Program-made: the position numbers and the translations under genes
Origin: a virus
Strand: one strand, 5' to 3'
Length of the DNA stretch: 27,294 bases
IMG/VR virus record: IMGVR_UViG_3300021085_000169
Span: 1-27,294 of that record
Shown here: in pieces, positions 7,262 to 15,737 of the stretch
How positions within the stretch are numbered: the stretch's first letter is position 1
How the letters are laid out: each line of letters opens with the position of its first letter
The notes under the pieces: generated by a model
Database searches by the model: none
What the model was told of the DNA's origin: nothing
The model's input: the letters and a program-made list of their open reading frames with translations, nothing else

Positions 7262-7849
7262 TTAGTTTACACTGGTCCACAAGTAGACTGAAGCATTGTA
7301 ATACATAATATTATTATTATCTGAATTAATTACAAGCATTCCATCAAAGTTATCTGATCCTGTTGAATCAAGTCCTATCCCTATCTTGCCTGTTGTTCCG
7401 CTTGGGCCAACTGCTGTGCATGTAAATACCACATTCTGATATGTTCCGCCGCCGCCAATGGTTGCACCCATGGCTGACCATTGTGCATTAGTTACATCAC
7501 CTACATCTTTAATTTTATATGTGTCTCCAACTATGGCATATTCTGGACTATATTCAACTAATGCGTCTGCTTCTGCATTAGTTATTATTGGAATTAAAGG
7601 TGGAACTCCAAATTTAATTGTTGCTGGTGCTATGTCATCTGAGTAACTGTCAGTAATTGTAAAATGATTTGTATCTAAGTCTTGTGACATTGGTGTTTGC
7701 ACACCGCCAACTCTTAGTATATTGTTTGCATCATCTCTAACATAGATACTAAAATCATGTGTGTTGATTGCAATTTCACCTTCAGCTAAATCACTTGTTG
7801 TTGGAACGCCTGCTGTGTGTCTACGTTTTGGTTTAATTATCTGGCTCAC
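7262..7849 (-). CDS. Tail appendage protein with Mtd-N-like domain
   Basis: A 195-residue protein. Its N-terminus, KPKRRHTAGVPTTSDLAEGE followed by IAINTHDFSIYVRDD, is the pattern of the major tropism determinant N-terminal domain, widespread in marine tail fibres and used for trimer attachment. The middle has a YKIKDVGDVTNAQWSAMG segment related to the VGTTDFT blocks of the giant fibre upstream. The C-terminus is beta-rich (GMLVINSDNNNIMYYNASV). I chose GTG at 7847-7849, which overlaps the upstream TGA as GTGA and has GAGGAG eight bases away inside the previous gene. An upstream GTG at 7858 sits too close to that site. Probably an accessory fibre or baseplate subunit; no reverse transcriptase or variable repeat is nearby. 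Confidence 0.65.
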   Translation of the reverse strand: MSQIIKPKRRHTAGVPTTSDLAEGEIAINTHDFSIYVRDDANNILRVGGVQTPMSQDLDTNHFTITDSYSDDIAPATIKFGVPPLIPIITNAEADALVEYSPEYAIVGDTYKIKDVGDVTNAQWSAMGATIGGGGTYQNVVFTCTAVGPSGTTGKIGIGLDSTGSDNFDGMLVINSDNNNIMYYNASVYLWTSVN

Positions 7850-8061
7850 CAAGGACACTCCTCTGTTAATGTTAATGCGATAAAATCTGGCACTGTGAAA
7901 GTTGTTAGACCTTCAGCCTTTTGAATTGCGTATTGATCACGCATTAGTTGTAATACCAACATTACATAATCTTTATGCTCACCGGTTAAGGCTGCATTTC
8001 TTTGTGTGTCAGCATCTACATAATTAAATATTGCTGCTTGACATTCTGTTTGTAAACTCAT
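7846..8061 (-). CDS. Small protein of unknown function in the fibre operon
   Basis: A 71-residue, mainly helical protein (DYVMLVLQLMRDQYAIQKAE) ending FIALTLTEECPW. ATG at 8059-8061 follows AAGGAG. It lies ten bases after the giant fibre gene, and its stop overlaps the next gene's GTG by four bases, so it is translated in the same late operon. The C-terminal Glu-Glu codons double as the next gene's ribosome site. I do not recognise a family. A fibre chaperone or a small baseplate part is possible by position only. Confidence 0.6.
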   Translation of the reverse strand: MSLQTECQAAIFNYVDADTQRNAALTGEHKDYVMLVLQLMRDQYAIQKAEGLTTFTVPDFIALTLTEECPW

Positions 8062-8071
8062 AATGTTCTCC

Positions 8072-11000
8072 TTATCCTACGTCAATAATACTGTTAGTTG
8101 CTAATTGAACTTGTTGAATATCTATTTCTTCACCAGTCCAAGCTCCTGTTGAACTTGCTTGTATCAAACAACCACTTTGAACAAAACTCTGTGTTTGTAT
8201 TCTGAAACTTTCAATTGGCTGAGCACTACCTAAATCAATAGCTAGATAATCTGTATTGCTTGTTCCTGATAAGTTCCACCAGCTATCGCCAGTTGCATTA
8301 TTGAATGCCTTCCATGCTTCATAAGTTCCATAGTGATAACTTTCTGATGCAACAAATGGTGTTGGTGCTGAGTTTGATGTCATTGCACTTGTTGGCCATT
8401 TAGTTCCACCTTGATTTGGATCTGTATACAGTCCAAATTCTTTAATTAATGTTCCATTACCAAGTGTAGCATTAAACAATAAACGGAAGTATCTGTAATT
8501 AAACGTATAATCATAACTTACCAAACTCTTTGTAACTGTCTCAGATTGTAAGTCACCAAAGTCTTGAACCTTCACTCTTATTTCATGTGTGCCAGTAGCT
8601 GGCACTGTAAATGTTAGTGTTCCATCTAAATTATCTGTAACCGCACTATTGGCTACAACTTTTGTAGTTCCTGTGTAAACTTCTACGTAGTATGCAGGGT
8701 CATCATATGTAGCATGATTTGAAATTGTTAATGTGTATGTTTGTGTTGCGTATGCATCCATGTTACCAGTTAATGTTGGATTAACACTTAGTCCTAAGTT
8801 AGTGTTTTGCCATTCACCGGCTGTTGAATTATACATAAGTAGATCATTGTTCTGAATGTTTGAAATATCAACATCAGTTAATCCACTTAGTGTTGAACTG
8901 CCGCCACCACTGTTTGTTACCCAGTCATAGTCTGTTCCATCCCAACTTAACACTTGGTTAGTTGTTGCAGTTGACGTGTTTAAGTGTGCATCAACATCAG
9001 TGTTAACTCTGCTTTCAAAATCAACTGGTTTATACCAACCGTTTCCGTTGTTGTCTGGGTCAAAAACTAATACAGCACCTGCAACATTTAATGCACTATT
9101 GTTATCTACATTGTCTAGATCTTGTGTTCCATTTGAATCAAAACTTATGGTTCCATTACCATCTGTTCTTAGGATTTGATTTGCTGTTCCGTCTGTAGTT
9201 GGGAACTTGTATTCTTCAAAGAACCTTATAGTTCCATCTTCAACTCTTAATGCTTCAGATATGTTATTACTACTATCACTAACCATAAGTTTAAACTTTT
9301 GAGTGTTTAAATGATAAGGTCTGTATGCATAATTTGAACTATAGTCACCAAATACACTTGTAGTAAAGTGATCTTCAGCACCAAATATTCTTTGACGCAT
9401 TGTAACATTACCGCCATTACTAAGGTCTCCCCAGTCTTTGGAGTAGTAGAATCCGTAATCACCCGTTAAAGCATTTGTATGATTATGATTACCTTCTGGG
9501 TCCATCATAAACACAAGTTTATCTAAATCATAATTTGGATCATTTTGTCCAAGTAGGGCAACTGCTTTACCGCTGCTGTCTTCTAATGTAAGTTGTGGTT
9601 TGCTCCATAAACTATTGTCTGTTTTAATATTAACAACAGCATCATCTGGTGCACTTGCAGTTCCTTCAATTAATAAATGATCACCATCATAAGTTAAATC
9701 ACTTTGACCGTTAAGTGTATTAGCAGTAGCTGAACCTGTGATAAGTCTGTTAGCATCATTGCCAATGATGTTAGTTGATCCACCACCACCACCTGATTGT
9801 GTAACCCAATCATAATCTGATCCTGTCCAACTTAATACTTGATTGGTTAATGCTGTTGACGTGTTTAAGTGATTGTCTACATCATCGTTTTCATATGGAT
9901 AATCAAAATACAATTGTCCACTACCGTCTGTAAGTAATACTTGTCCAGTGTTGCCATCACTGGTTGGGAATACATAACTATTATGGAAGCTAATAGTGTT
10001 AGCTTCAAAATCTAAATTAGTTGGCCACACATTTGGTTGTTGCGAAGCAGTGTAAGAACTAAATCTGTTTTTCTGTCCTTTGAAAGGTCTCATATCAATT
10101 GCTATACCTGTTCCACTTGAACCACTGGCATCACAAACAAATTCTGTGCCTACATTGTTGTCTGCTGAACCAACTGCTGTAAAGTCTGTGTTTCCAACAG
10201 TAAAGATCTTATACTTAACACCAATTATAAATCCGTCACTTGCTTTTTCAAAGCCAATGTCGTCTGCACCTTTCATACCAAATGTTGAAAAGTGTGAACC
10301 AGTGTCCCAAGCATCCGCTGTTCCTGTTCCACTACCTGCACCTGTGGCTACAAATACTGTGTTGACATTGTTATCAGCCGCACCAATTTGTGTAAAGTCT
10401 GTGGTTCCAACAGTTTTAATTTTAAATGTTTTGCCGGTTACAAAACTACCAGCAGCAGTCTCCCTGCTAGTTACAGTTCCATCATTGGCTACAAAATCTG
10501 TGTTGTCAATGTTAAGCCTAAACATGTTCGCTCTGTTTGGTGTTTGGAATTGTAAAACATTAATCCATTCTGAACTAGCTTGTGTATAGTTTTGAATATT
10601 GAATGCACCATTAAATGCACTGTAGTCTGGTGTTAAGGTTGAATCATATTCATTAACAATCTTTAATCCTTGGAAGTTATTACCACTTCCACTGTTAGCC
10701 ATGTATTTGATTTCATTAATAACTGGAGCTGTAATTGTTTTGTTGCTTAGTGTTTCTGTTCCAGTTAATGTAACACCATCTGTGATTCCGTATCCACTAA
10801 TTGTAGTTGGTGTTGAAGTGATTGCACTCCACGCCAAAGTTGATATGCCTGGTAAGTTTGTTAACTGTGAACCGTCAACTGCTGGTAGCTTTGCACTGCT
10901 ATCTAATTGAACAATCTTGTTTGCAGTTGTTCCAACATCAACGTTTAATGTTCCGCTTGAAGTAATTGGTCCACCTGTTAAGCCTGTTCCACTGTCAACA

Positions 11001-14000
11001 CTTGTAACACTTCCTGAACCTGTTCCAGTTGGTGCTGGTTTCCAGTATGAGTTTGTATTATCCCAAGTAAGAACTTGTCCATCAGTTGGTGTTGCACTGT
11101 TTACATTGTTTAAGTCTGCTAGTGCTAAACTTACTGCGCCTGTGGCACCGTTAACACTTGTAACTGGCGAGGTTGCTGCTGTAAAGCTAATAACACCTGT
11201 TGAATTATCATAACTAATATCGCCACTTGCACTAATACTAGTTCGTGCTCTCGCTTGTGTAAAGTATTCGTTAGTTGAACCTTCGGCAACTGTATCTGTG
11301 TTGCCTTGTGTATAAGTTATTGCACCTGTTGAATTATCGTAACTTAAACTACCACTCGCAGTTATGGCAGCTCTTGAACGTGCATCTGTGTAATAAAGGT
11401 TTGTTGTTCCTTCACTAAGATCATCTGTGTCTTTACTACTTAGATCGAGGTTGGCTCCTGTTTGTAAATTGATTCTGGCATCAGCTCTAGCATCAGTAAA
11501 ATATAAATTAGTTCCTTCAGTTAGATCAGTTGTTGTTGATGAAGTTTCATCTAATAGTTTAATCCAATTGCCACCGTGTGCAAAGTAACCTTTTCCTGTT
11601 GCATGAACATGAGCAAACATTCCGTGATATGTTGTTGCACTTGGTAAGTCACCTTCTGTTGCAAACATATTTGCAAACTTAACTATTTCACCATCTGTTG
11701 CTGCTAAGGCTCTTGCATCTGTAAAATATAAATTAGTTCCTTCTGACAAATTGGTTGTGCTTTTGGTTGCAAGGTCCGTGTCAAACTGTGCTGAGTCTCT
11801 GGCTGATGTGTAATATAAATTACTTCCTTCTGTTAAGTCACCTGTGTCTTTGGTTGCTAAATCAGTATCAAATTGTGCAGTATCTCGTGCCGCAGTATAA
11901 TAAAGATTACTTCCTTCAGTTAAGTCACCTGTATCTTTGGTAGCTAAGTCTGTATCAAACTGTGCTGAGTCTCTGGCTGCAGTATAATAAAGGTTAGTTC
12001 CTTCTGTTAAGTTTGTAGTTGATTTAGTTGCTAAGTCAGTGTTGAATTGAGCCGTATCTCTGGCGGCAGTATAATATAAATTACTTCCTTCAGTTAAGTC
12101 ATCTGTGTCTTTAGTAGCTAAGTCAGTGTTGAATTGTGCAGTGTCTCTGGCTGCTGTGTAGTAAAGGTTAGTTCCTTCACTTAAATTTGTAGTTGATTTA
12201 GTTGCTAATCTTGTATCAAAGTCTGTGTTGGCTCGTGTTGTTGTGTAATATAAATTAGTTGAACCTTCACTTAGATCGTCAGTATCGTGATTGCTTAAAC
12301 TTGTAACAGTTCCTGTAATATCACCTTCAATGTCTGCAATCAATGTGCCTTTGGTAACACTTATAGTTGATTGAGTTCCATCTGCTGTAGTTGTGCCTAA
12401 TGTAAACTTGTCTGCACTCTCATCCCAAATGAATGCTGCATTATCTAGATCGCCACGCTCAACAATCATTCCACTATCTTTGGTTGGTGTTGATCCTGTT
12501 TGATCTTTGTTTAATACAAATAAGTTATCTTTGATTAATAAGTTTTCTGTGTTAACAGTTGTGGTTGTTCCGCTTACAGTTAAGTCTCCTGTAATGCCAA
12601 CATCTCCACCAACAGTTAAATCGTTTGTTACAGTGATATCATTTGTTACAGTAACATCGTTGCCAACACTTAGATCGTTTGTGATTGTAGTATCGTTGCC
12701 AACAGTTAAATCATTTGCAACAGTGACATCATTTGGTAAGCCAACTGTAACGGCACTTGTTTCTGTTCCTGATCCTGTTATTGTTATTTCGTTTGCAGTT
12801 CCAGTTATAGTCGCAACATAGTTTCCAGTTGTGTCTGTTCCTAATGCAACACTGTTTGCTTGAACTGAAGCCGCAACAACGTTTAAGCCGTCAATGTAAT
12901 TCTTATCAATGTGTGCTCTAACTTCTGTAGTGCTTGGTCCAACATAAGCAAATTCGCCTGTTGAACTATTGTAAGTTAAACTTCCATCACCACTTGATGT
13001 TGCACTAAAATGTGCTCTGGCTTCAGCGGCACTTGGCCCAGTGTAACTAAACACACCTGTTGAATTATCATAACTAAAGGTTCCGTCTCCACCATTTTGT
13101 AATGCACTAATATGAGCTCTAACTTCTGTAGCGTTTGGACCTGTGTAAGTTATAACACCAGTGCTGGCATCATAAGTTAAACTTCCATCACCGCCTGAAT
13201 CAGTAACACTAATATGAGCTCGTGCTTCGCTTGGTGTTGGTCCATTATAAGTAAACACACCTGAGTTTGCATCATAGGCAAGACTTCCATCTCCACCTGA
13301 GTTTGTAACACTTACTGAGTTTCTTGCACGGGCATTTGTGTAATATAAATTACTGGTGCCTTCGCTTAGATCATCTGTATCAGCGGCAGCAATTCTGGCG
13401 TCAGCTCTAGCATCTGTGTAATATAAATTAGTTCCTTCTGTTAGATCAGTTGTGCTTTTAGTAGCTAACCTACTATCAAACCTTGCGTTTGTATAATAAA
13501 GATTGTTTCCTTCAGCAATGTCTGTGGTTGTAAATGCAGCTGAAATGCCGCTGATATCAACAGTGTTACCTGATGATATTGTTAAGTTTGGTGAGCTGAA
13601 TAACAACACCTGACTGTCTGATTGTGTTGTTAAGTATCCTGCATCGTTAGTAAACATACTAACATTACCTGACTTGTTTGTTAATGTGTCTGTTGAATTT
13701 GCTTTAATAAATTGTTCAGTGTTGTTTGTAACAATATTTTGAACTCTAGCGTTTGTGTAGTAAAGGTTTAATCCACCTTCTGTTAAATCGTTTGTTGACT
13801 TAGCTGCTAAGTCACTGTTGAATAATGTTGAACTATAATACTTTGCAGTTCCTTCTGGGACATCATCTGTGTCTAATGAAACTGATCCTGATTCACCATT
13901 AACTGATACAACAAGATTACCTGTTGCGTCAAAGCTAATAACACCTGTGCTTGAATCGTAAGCAATATCGCCTGTGGCACTTATTGCACTTCTGGCTCTA

Positions 14001-14272
14001 GCGTCTGTGAACCATTTGTTTGTCGGTGAAGCGTCTTCTTGAACATCGTCTGTGACCAACACAACATTGCCGTATCTTCCATTGACGCTTTCAACTGGAA
14101 ATCCACCGTAAGGTGGAATCAATGCTGGTGTAATATCTAACTTAACTGTATCGTTATCGGTGACTGTGACACCTGTTGCTGTATCAATAACAACAACTTG
14201 GTCGGTAGCAACTTCGGTAACAATGACATTAAGATTCTCATCATCTTTTGGTAATACCGTGTATGTTGACAT
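8072..14272 (-). CDS. Giant tail fibre / receptor-binding protein with C-terminal discoidin-like domain
   Basis: A 2066-residue protein taking nearly a quarter of the genome. The N-terminus (about 1-60) is a short beta attachment region. Residues about 60-1170 are repeats: blocks with EG-NLYYT-AR-RA, four to five VRAHIS-GGDGSLTYD blocks (about 327-457), a TVTNDLTVGND beta-helix-like stretch (about 504-570) and six tandem 29-residue units (about 677-850). A FATEGDLPSATTYHGMFAH module (about 860-910), two VGTTDFT-IGAADNNV blocks and two NTSTA-TNQVLSW modules follow. Residues about 1830-1919 look Ig-like. The last 147 residues look like a galactose-binding discoidin/CBM32 domain (YRYFRLLF, SWW, YLAIDLGS, IESFRIQ), probably contacting host glycans. 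Start has AGGAG; the preceding gene stops immediately before. Marine phage fibres share several of these blocks. Confidence 0.85.
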   Translation of the reverse strand: MSTYTVLPKDDENLNVIVTEVATDQVVVIDTATGVTVTDNDTVKLDITPALIPPYGGFPVESVNGRYGNVVLVTDDVQEDASPTNKWFTDARARSAISATGDIAYDSSTGVISFDATGNLVVSVNGESGSVSLDTDDVPEGTAKYYSSTLFNSDLAAKSTNDLTEGGLNLYYTNARVQNIVTNNTEQFIKANSTDTLTNKSGNVSMFTNDAGYLTTQSDSQVLLFSSPNLTISSGNTVDISGISAAFTTTDIAEGNNLYYTNARFDSRLATKSTTDLTEGTNLYYTDARADARIAAADTDDLSEGTSNLYYTNARARNSVSVTNSGGDGSLAYDANSGVFTYNGPTPSEARAHISVTDSGGDGSLTYDASTGVITYTGPNATEVRAHISALQNGGDGTFSYDNSTGVFSYTGPSAAEARAHFSATSSGDGSLTYNSSTGEFAYVGPSTTEVRAHIDKNYIDGLNVVAASVQANSVALGTDTTGNYVATITGTANEITITGSGTETSAVTVGLPNDVTVANDLTVGNDTTITNDLSVGNDVTVTNDITVTNDLTVGGDVGITGDLTVSGTTTTVNTENLLIKDNLFVLNKDQTGSTPTKDSGMIVERGDLDNAAFIWDESADKFTLGTTTADGTQSTISVTKGTLIADIEGDITGTVTSLSNHDTDDLSEGSTNLYYTTTRANTDFDTRLATKSTTNLSEGTNLYYTAARDTAQFNTDLATKDTDDLTEGSNLYYTAARDTAQFNTDLATKSTTNLTEGTNLYYTAARDSAQFDTDLATKDTGDLTEGSNLYYTAARDTAQFDTDLATKDTGDLTEGSNLYYTSARDSAQFDTDLATKSTTNLSEGTNLYFTDARALAATDGEIVKFANMFATEGDLPSATTYHGMFAHVHATGKGYFAHGGNWIKLLDETSSTTTDLTEGTNLYFTDARADARINLQTGANLDLSSKDTDDLSEGTTNLYYTDARSRAAITASGSLSYDNSTGAITYTQGNTDTVAEGSTNEYFTQARARTSISASGDISYDNSTGVISFTAATSPVTSVNGATGAVSLALADLNNVNSATPTDGQVLTWDNTNSYWKPAPTGTGSGSVTSVDSGTGLTGGPITSSGTLNVDVGTTANKIVQLDSSAKLPAVDGSQLTNLPGISTLAWSAITSTPTTISGYGITDGVTLTGTETLSNKTITAPVINEIKYMANSGSGNNFQGLKIVNEYDSTLTPDYSAFNGAFNIQNYTQASSEWINVLQFQTPNRANMFRLNIDNTDFVANDGTVTSRETAAGSFVTGKTFKIKTVGTTDFTQIGAADNNVNTVFVATGAGSGTGTADAWDTGSHFSTFGMKGADDIGFEKASDGFIIGVKYKIFTVGNTDFTAVGSADNNVGTEFVCDASGSSGTGIAIDMRPFKGQKNRFSSYTASQQPNVWPTNLDFEANTISFHNSYVFPTSDGNTGQVLLTDGSGQLYFDYPYENDDVDNHLNTSTALTNQVLSWTGSDYDWVTQSGGGGGSTNIIGNDANRLITGSATANTLNGQSDLTYDGDHLLIEGTASAPDDAVVNIKTDNSLWSKPQLTLEDSSGKAVALLGQNDPNYDLDKLVFMMDPEGNHNHTNALTGDYGFYYSKDWGDLSNGGNVTMRQRIFGAEDHFTTSVFGDYSSNYAYRPYHLNTQKFKLMVSDSSNNISEALRVEDGTIRFFEEYKFPTTDGTANQILRTDGNGTISFDSNGTQDLDNVDNNSALNVAGAVLVFDPDNNGNGWYKPVDFESRVNTDVDAHLNTSTATTNQVLSWDGTDYDWVTNSGGGSSTLSGLTDVDISNIQNNDLLMYNSTAGEWQNTNLGLSVNPTLTGNMDAYATQTYTLTISNHATYDDPAYYVEVYTGTTKVVANSAVTDNLDGTLTFTVPATGTHEIRVKVQDFGDLQSETVTKSLVSYDYTFNYRYFRLLFNATLGNGTLIKEFGLYTDPNQGGTKWPTSAMTSNSAPTPFVASESYHYGTYEAWKAFNNATGDSWWNLSGTSNTDYLAIDLGSAQPIESFRIQTQSFVQSGCLIQASSTGAWTGEEIDIQQVQLATNSIIDVG
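11720..12241 (-). repeat. Six tandem 87-bp (29-residue) repeats in the tail fibre
   Basis: Six in-frame units of exactly 87 bp. A typical unit reads AARDTAQFNTDLATK then DTDDLTEGSNLYYT. Units alternate between DT-DLTEGS and STTNLTEGT/SEGT versions, and only synonymous or conservative changes separate many of them. This is consistent with expansion by unequal recombination. They probably build a regular trimeric fibre shaft. Confidence 0.85.
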
Positions 14273-14602
14273 TTAACTTACTCCTGGACTTATATATGCT
14301 TTACCTTGTAGTAATCTTGTTTTAATTCCAGTGTCGTCAGTCATAACAACATCATACACCTGATCGCCTGGGGATAGTGCGCCTGTTTCAACATCAGTTA
14401 GTGTTATTGTAAATAATCCACTGGTTGCATTTTCAATTGAACAAGTAAAACTTTGTCCACTTGTGTCATTGTAATTCTTTTTTACTTTCGCTTCGAAACT
14501 ATATCCTGTGATATCTTTAATAGCACTGGCACTCTTTAATTGGAATGTCCTAACATAGTCTGCGTTTTGCGAAATGGTTATATTGTATTCTGCGGCTGCC
14601 AT
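14273..14602 (-). CDS. Small beta-rich virion protein upstream of the fibre (BppU/Ig-like)
   Basis: A 109-residue protein starting MAAAEYNITISQNADYVRTF. The body is beta-rich: ITGYSFEAKVKK, SFTCSIENATSGLFTITL and a final VYDVVMTDDTGIKTRLLQGK. The pattern of an N-terminal strand followed by D-TGYSFEAKV resembles the N-terminal domain of phage baseplate upper proteins, which anchor fibres. I chose ATG 14600-14602: it has AAGGAG ten bases upstream and overlaps the preceding stop as TAATG, whereas the longer frame would duplicate the small upstream gene. Its stop is followed directly by the fibre's ATG (TAAATG). Likely an adaptor between tail tip and giant fibre; the role is inferred from position and fold. 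Confidence 0.65.
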   Translation of the reverse strand: MAAAEYNITISQNADYVRTFQLKSASAIKDITGYSFEAKVKKNYNDTSGQSFTCSIENATSGLFTITLTDVETGALSPGDQVYDVVMTDDTGIKTRLLQGKAYISPGVS

Positions 14603-14724
14603 TAGTTTAATATACTCCTTAATATGAATTCTAATCCTGCATAACCCCACGTAATGGTAAGGTATATTAACACTAGATTAGAGAGGGCGGTTAAACTTTT
14701 GATTAACTTATCTAATTCGTTCAT
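14602..14724 (-). CDS. 40-residue single-TM protein, first gene of the late operon
   Basis: A 40-residue protein, MNELDKLIKSLTALSNLVLI then YLTITWGYAGLEFILRSILN. An amphipathic N-terminal helix runs into one hydrophobic segment (residues about 15-34). ATG at 14722-14724 has AAGGA nine bases upstream; the longer open frame lacks a site and overlaps a conserved hairpin. Its stop overlaps the next start as TAATG, which supports translation. Function unknown; a small membrane or lysis-timing protein is possible. Its ribosome site is the target of a complementary loop in the leader. Confidence 0.55.
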   Translation of the reverse strand: MNELDKLIKSLTALSNLVLIYLTITWGYAGLEFILRSILN

Positions 14725-14732
14725 AATATGAT

Positions 14733-14819
14733 TTCCTTGTTGTTTTACAATGTTATTTATCCAAATTAAAACCGTAAGAAATAGCTCAGAAGTCAACAAG
14801 GAATGTAACACTCCTGAGC
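14733..14819 (-). promoter_or_regulatory. Late-operon leader: hairpin whose loop is complementary to the ribosome site
   Basis: On the minus-strand RNA, a 10-bp stem with one G-U pair (GCTCAGGAGT/ACTTCTGAGC, 14784-14819) has a 16-base loop. The loop contains TTCCTTGTTG (14794-14803). This is the exact 10-base complement of CAACAAGGAA (14733-14742), which holds the ribosome site of the first late gene. Pairing would form a pseudoknot and block initiation. The plus strand would have an A-C mismatch in the stem, so the minus-strand RNA is the favoured folder. Regulation is inferred. Confidence 0.5.
14753..14762 (-). promoter_or_regulatory. GGATAAATAA motif, copy 3
   Basis: Third copy of the minus-strand GGATAAATAA, 28 bases before the start of the first late gene and between the leader hairpin and the ribosome site. 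All three copies lie in the few non-coding gaps of the late region and on the transcribed strand. Confidence 0.35.
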
Positions 14820-14899
14820 CAGCGTATTAGAGCAGAACCCCCACTGTCTAATAAGCGTTAGTATTTAGCCCTTTTTTGTTAGAATAATAGGCATTAAGG

Positions 14900-14927
14900 T
14901 GTATAGCAGTCTAAATTACGAAGTCAC
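14900..14927 (-). promoter_or_regulatory. Putative late promoter
   Basis: Minus-strand GTGACT, 16 bases, then TATACA preceded by TGC (extended -10). It is the best sigma-70-like match between the early terminator (14953-14993) and the first late gene. It is clearly weaker than the five early promoters, consistent with a need for activation or with read-through driving the late genes. Confidence 0.35.
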
Positions 14928-14952
14928 TTATAACGCAAGATTTGGCGGTCAA

Positions 14953-14993
14953 GAAAAAACCCACAAAGAGAAGCCATTCTACATTGTGGGTTT
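14953..14993 (-). terminator. Intrinsic terminator ending the early region
   Basis: A 10-bp stem, AAACCCACAA/TTGTGGGTTT, with a 17-base loop, followed on the minus strand by TTT and C. It lies 33 bases past the stop of the last early gene and separates early from late transcription. The run GTCAAGAAAAAA (plus strand, 14948-14959) is shared with two other terminators here. Confidence 0.8.
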
Positions 14994-15025
14994 AGTATAT
15001 TAACTTAAGATTAGCCTGTTTTATT

Positions 15026-15199
15026 TCATTCAGCTGCCTCCTTAATCAACATCATTAGGTGTTTCAACTTGTCACTAATCATCATATCTTCTGTAGCATA
15101 ATTCTTGCCATAAAACATCTGATTGGTTCTATCATAAAAGATGATAGTGTCGCCAAAGTCGTAGTAACCTTCTTCGTATAGTTTATCTTCAAAGTCCAT
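15026..15199 (-). CDS. 57-residue acidic protein, unknown function
   Basis: A short gene encoding MDFEDKLYEEGYYDFGDTII and a tail ending LKHLMMLIKEAAE. ATG at 15197-15199 overlaps the upstream stop as TAATG, with GGAGACAG as ribosome site. This junction is one of three near-identical junctions in the cassette, which is the main evidence that it is real. It is acidic at the N-terminus, tyrosine-rich, then helical and more basic. I do not recognise it. It is the last gene of the four-gene unit and is followed by an intrinsic terminator. Confidence 0.7.
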   Translation of the reverse strand: MDFEDKLYEEGYYDFGDTIIFYDRTNQMFYGKNYATEDMMISDKLKHLMMLIKEAAE

Positions 15200-15516
15200 T
15201 ACGCTGTCTCCTCACAATAACCTTCTAATTCAACATAGTATTGATCTATTGCATATTCAATATCATCTATGTTCCAAAACGGCAACATATCTGTCCAATC
15301 CCAGTCTAAACCTGGAAAGTTTGCTTCACATATGTTAGCGTGTATATCTCTAAAGGTAGTGTTGCCAGTTATGTCAACATATAAATCACTAGTCACACCA
15401 TACATTATAGTGTCTACACTGTCTAACCCGTTAAACAATTCTGTTGCTGTTTCCATATGAATTTCTTTTCTCCATATTTCAATAGTTTCTCTGGCTTCTT
15501 TTGATATAGTGTTCAT
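15199..15516 (-). CDS. 105-residue acidic protein, unknown function
   Basis: Third gene of the 15.0-15.9 kb cassette. It begins MNTISKEARETIEIWRKEIH, a charged helix, and is then strongly acidic and Tyr/Trp-rich (FPGLDWDWTDMLPFWNIDDI), ending YCEETA. It overlaps both neighbours by one base (TAATG). Such small acidic early proteins are often inhibitors or DNA mimics in phages, but nothing here proves that. The final Glu-Thr-Ala codons encode the next gene's ribosome site. Confidence 0.7.
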   Translation of the reverse strand: MNTISKEARETIEIWRKEIHMETATELFNGLDSVDTIMYGVTSDLYVDITGNTTFRDIHANICEANFPGLDWDWTDMLPFWNIDDIEYAIDQYYVELEGYCEETA

Positions 15517-15737
15517 TATGCTGTCTCCATTTCAGTAATCATATCTGGCATTTGATCAAACTCTATGCCAACACGCTCACAGGCTTGTTCCCATACAGCA
15601 GTGGCCTTGTCAAGCCATACTATGGAATCACCTATGTCTTTATACAGTTCAGTTTCAAGGGCAGTCATTTGGATCTCATAATTATCACCATTTGCGTCAA
15701 CACCCACCATTATAAAGTTTTTTAGTTCTGTAGTCAT
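15516..15737 (-). CDS. 73-residue acidic protein, unknown function
   Basis: Second gene of the cassette. It starts MTTELKNFIMVGVDANGDNY and has a helical acidic middle (ALETELYKDIGDSIVWLDKA), with an aromatic VWEQACERVG stretch and the end TEMETA. Overlaps on both sides are TAATG, and the ribosome site GGAGACAG lies inside the upstream gene. Its first twenty or so bases resemble the start of the 16701-17258 gene (ATGACTACAGAA then CTAAAAAA), hinting at exchange of gene starts between early cassettes. No family recognised. Confidence 0.7.
   Translation of the reverse strand: MTTELKNFIMVGVDANGDNYEIQMTALETELYKDIGDSIVWLDKATAVWEQACERVGIEFDQMPDMITEMETA

Noticed and set aside
7262-7849. Diversity-generating retroelement suggested by the Mtd-N-like domain
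   Set aside because: No reverse transcriptase gene and no template/variable repeat pair are visible; the N-terminal domain is common in phages without such elements.
10080-10589. Long open frames on the plus strand (for example 10080-10589, 3984-4313, 2454-2849)
   Set aside because: They lie antisense to clear structural genes, lack good ribosome sites, and have the low-complexity Ser/Val/Leu composition expected from reading Thr/Asp/Asn-rich codons backwards.
11720-12241. CRISPR-like array
   Set aside because: The repeats are 87 bp, contiguous, in frame and without unique spacers; they are protein repeats of the fibre.
14602-14811. 69-residue version of the small TM protein
   Set aside because: The longer start has no ribosome site and would run through the leader hairpin; the ATG at 14724 has AAGGA.
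14931-14955. Promoter TTGACC ... TTATAA just after the early terminator
   Set aside because: The spacing is only 13-14 bases; it resembles a degenerate copy of the P2 block but should not be active as a sigma-70 promoter.
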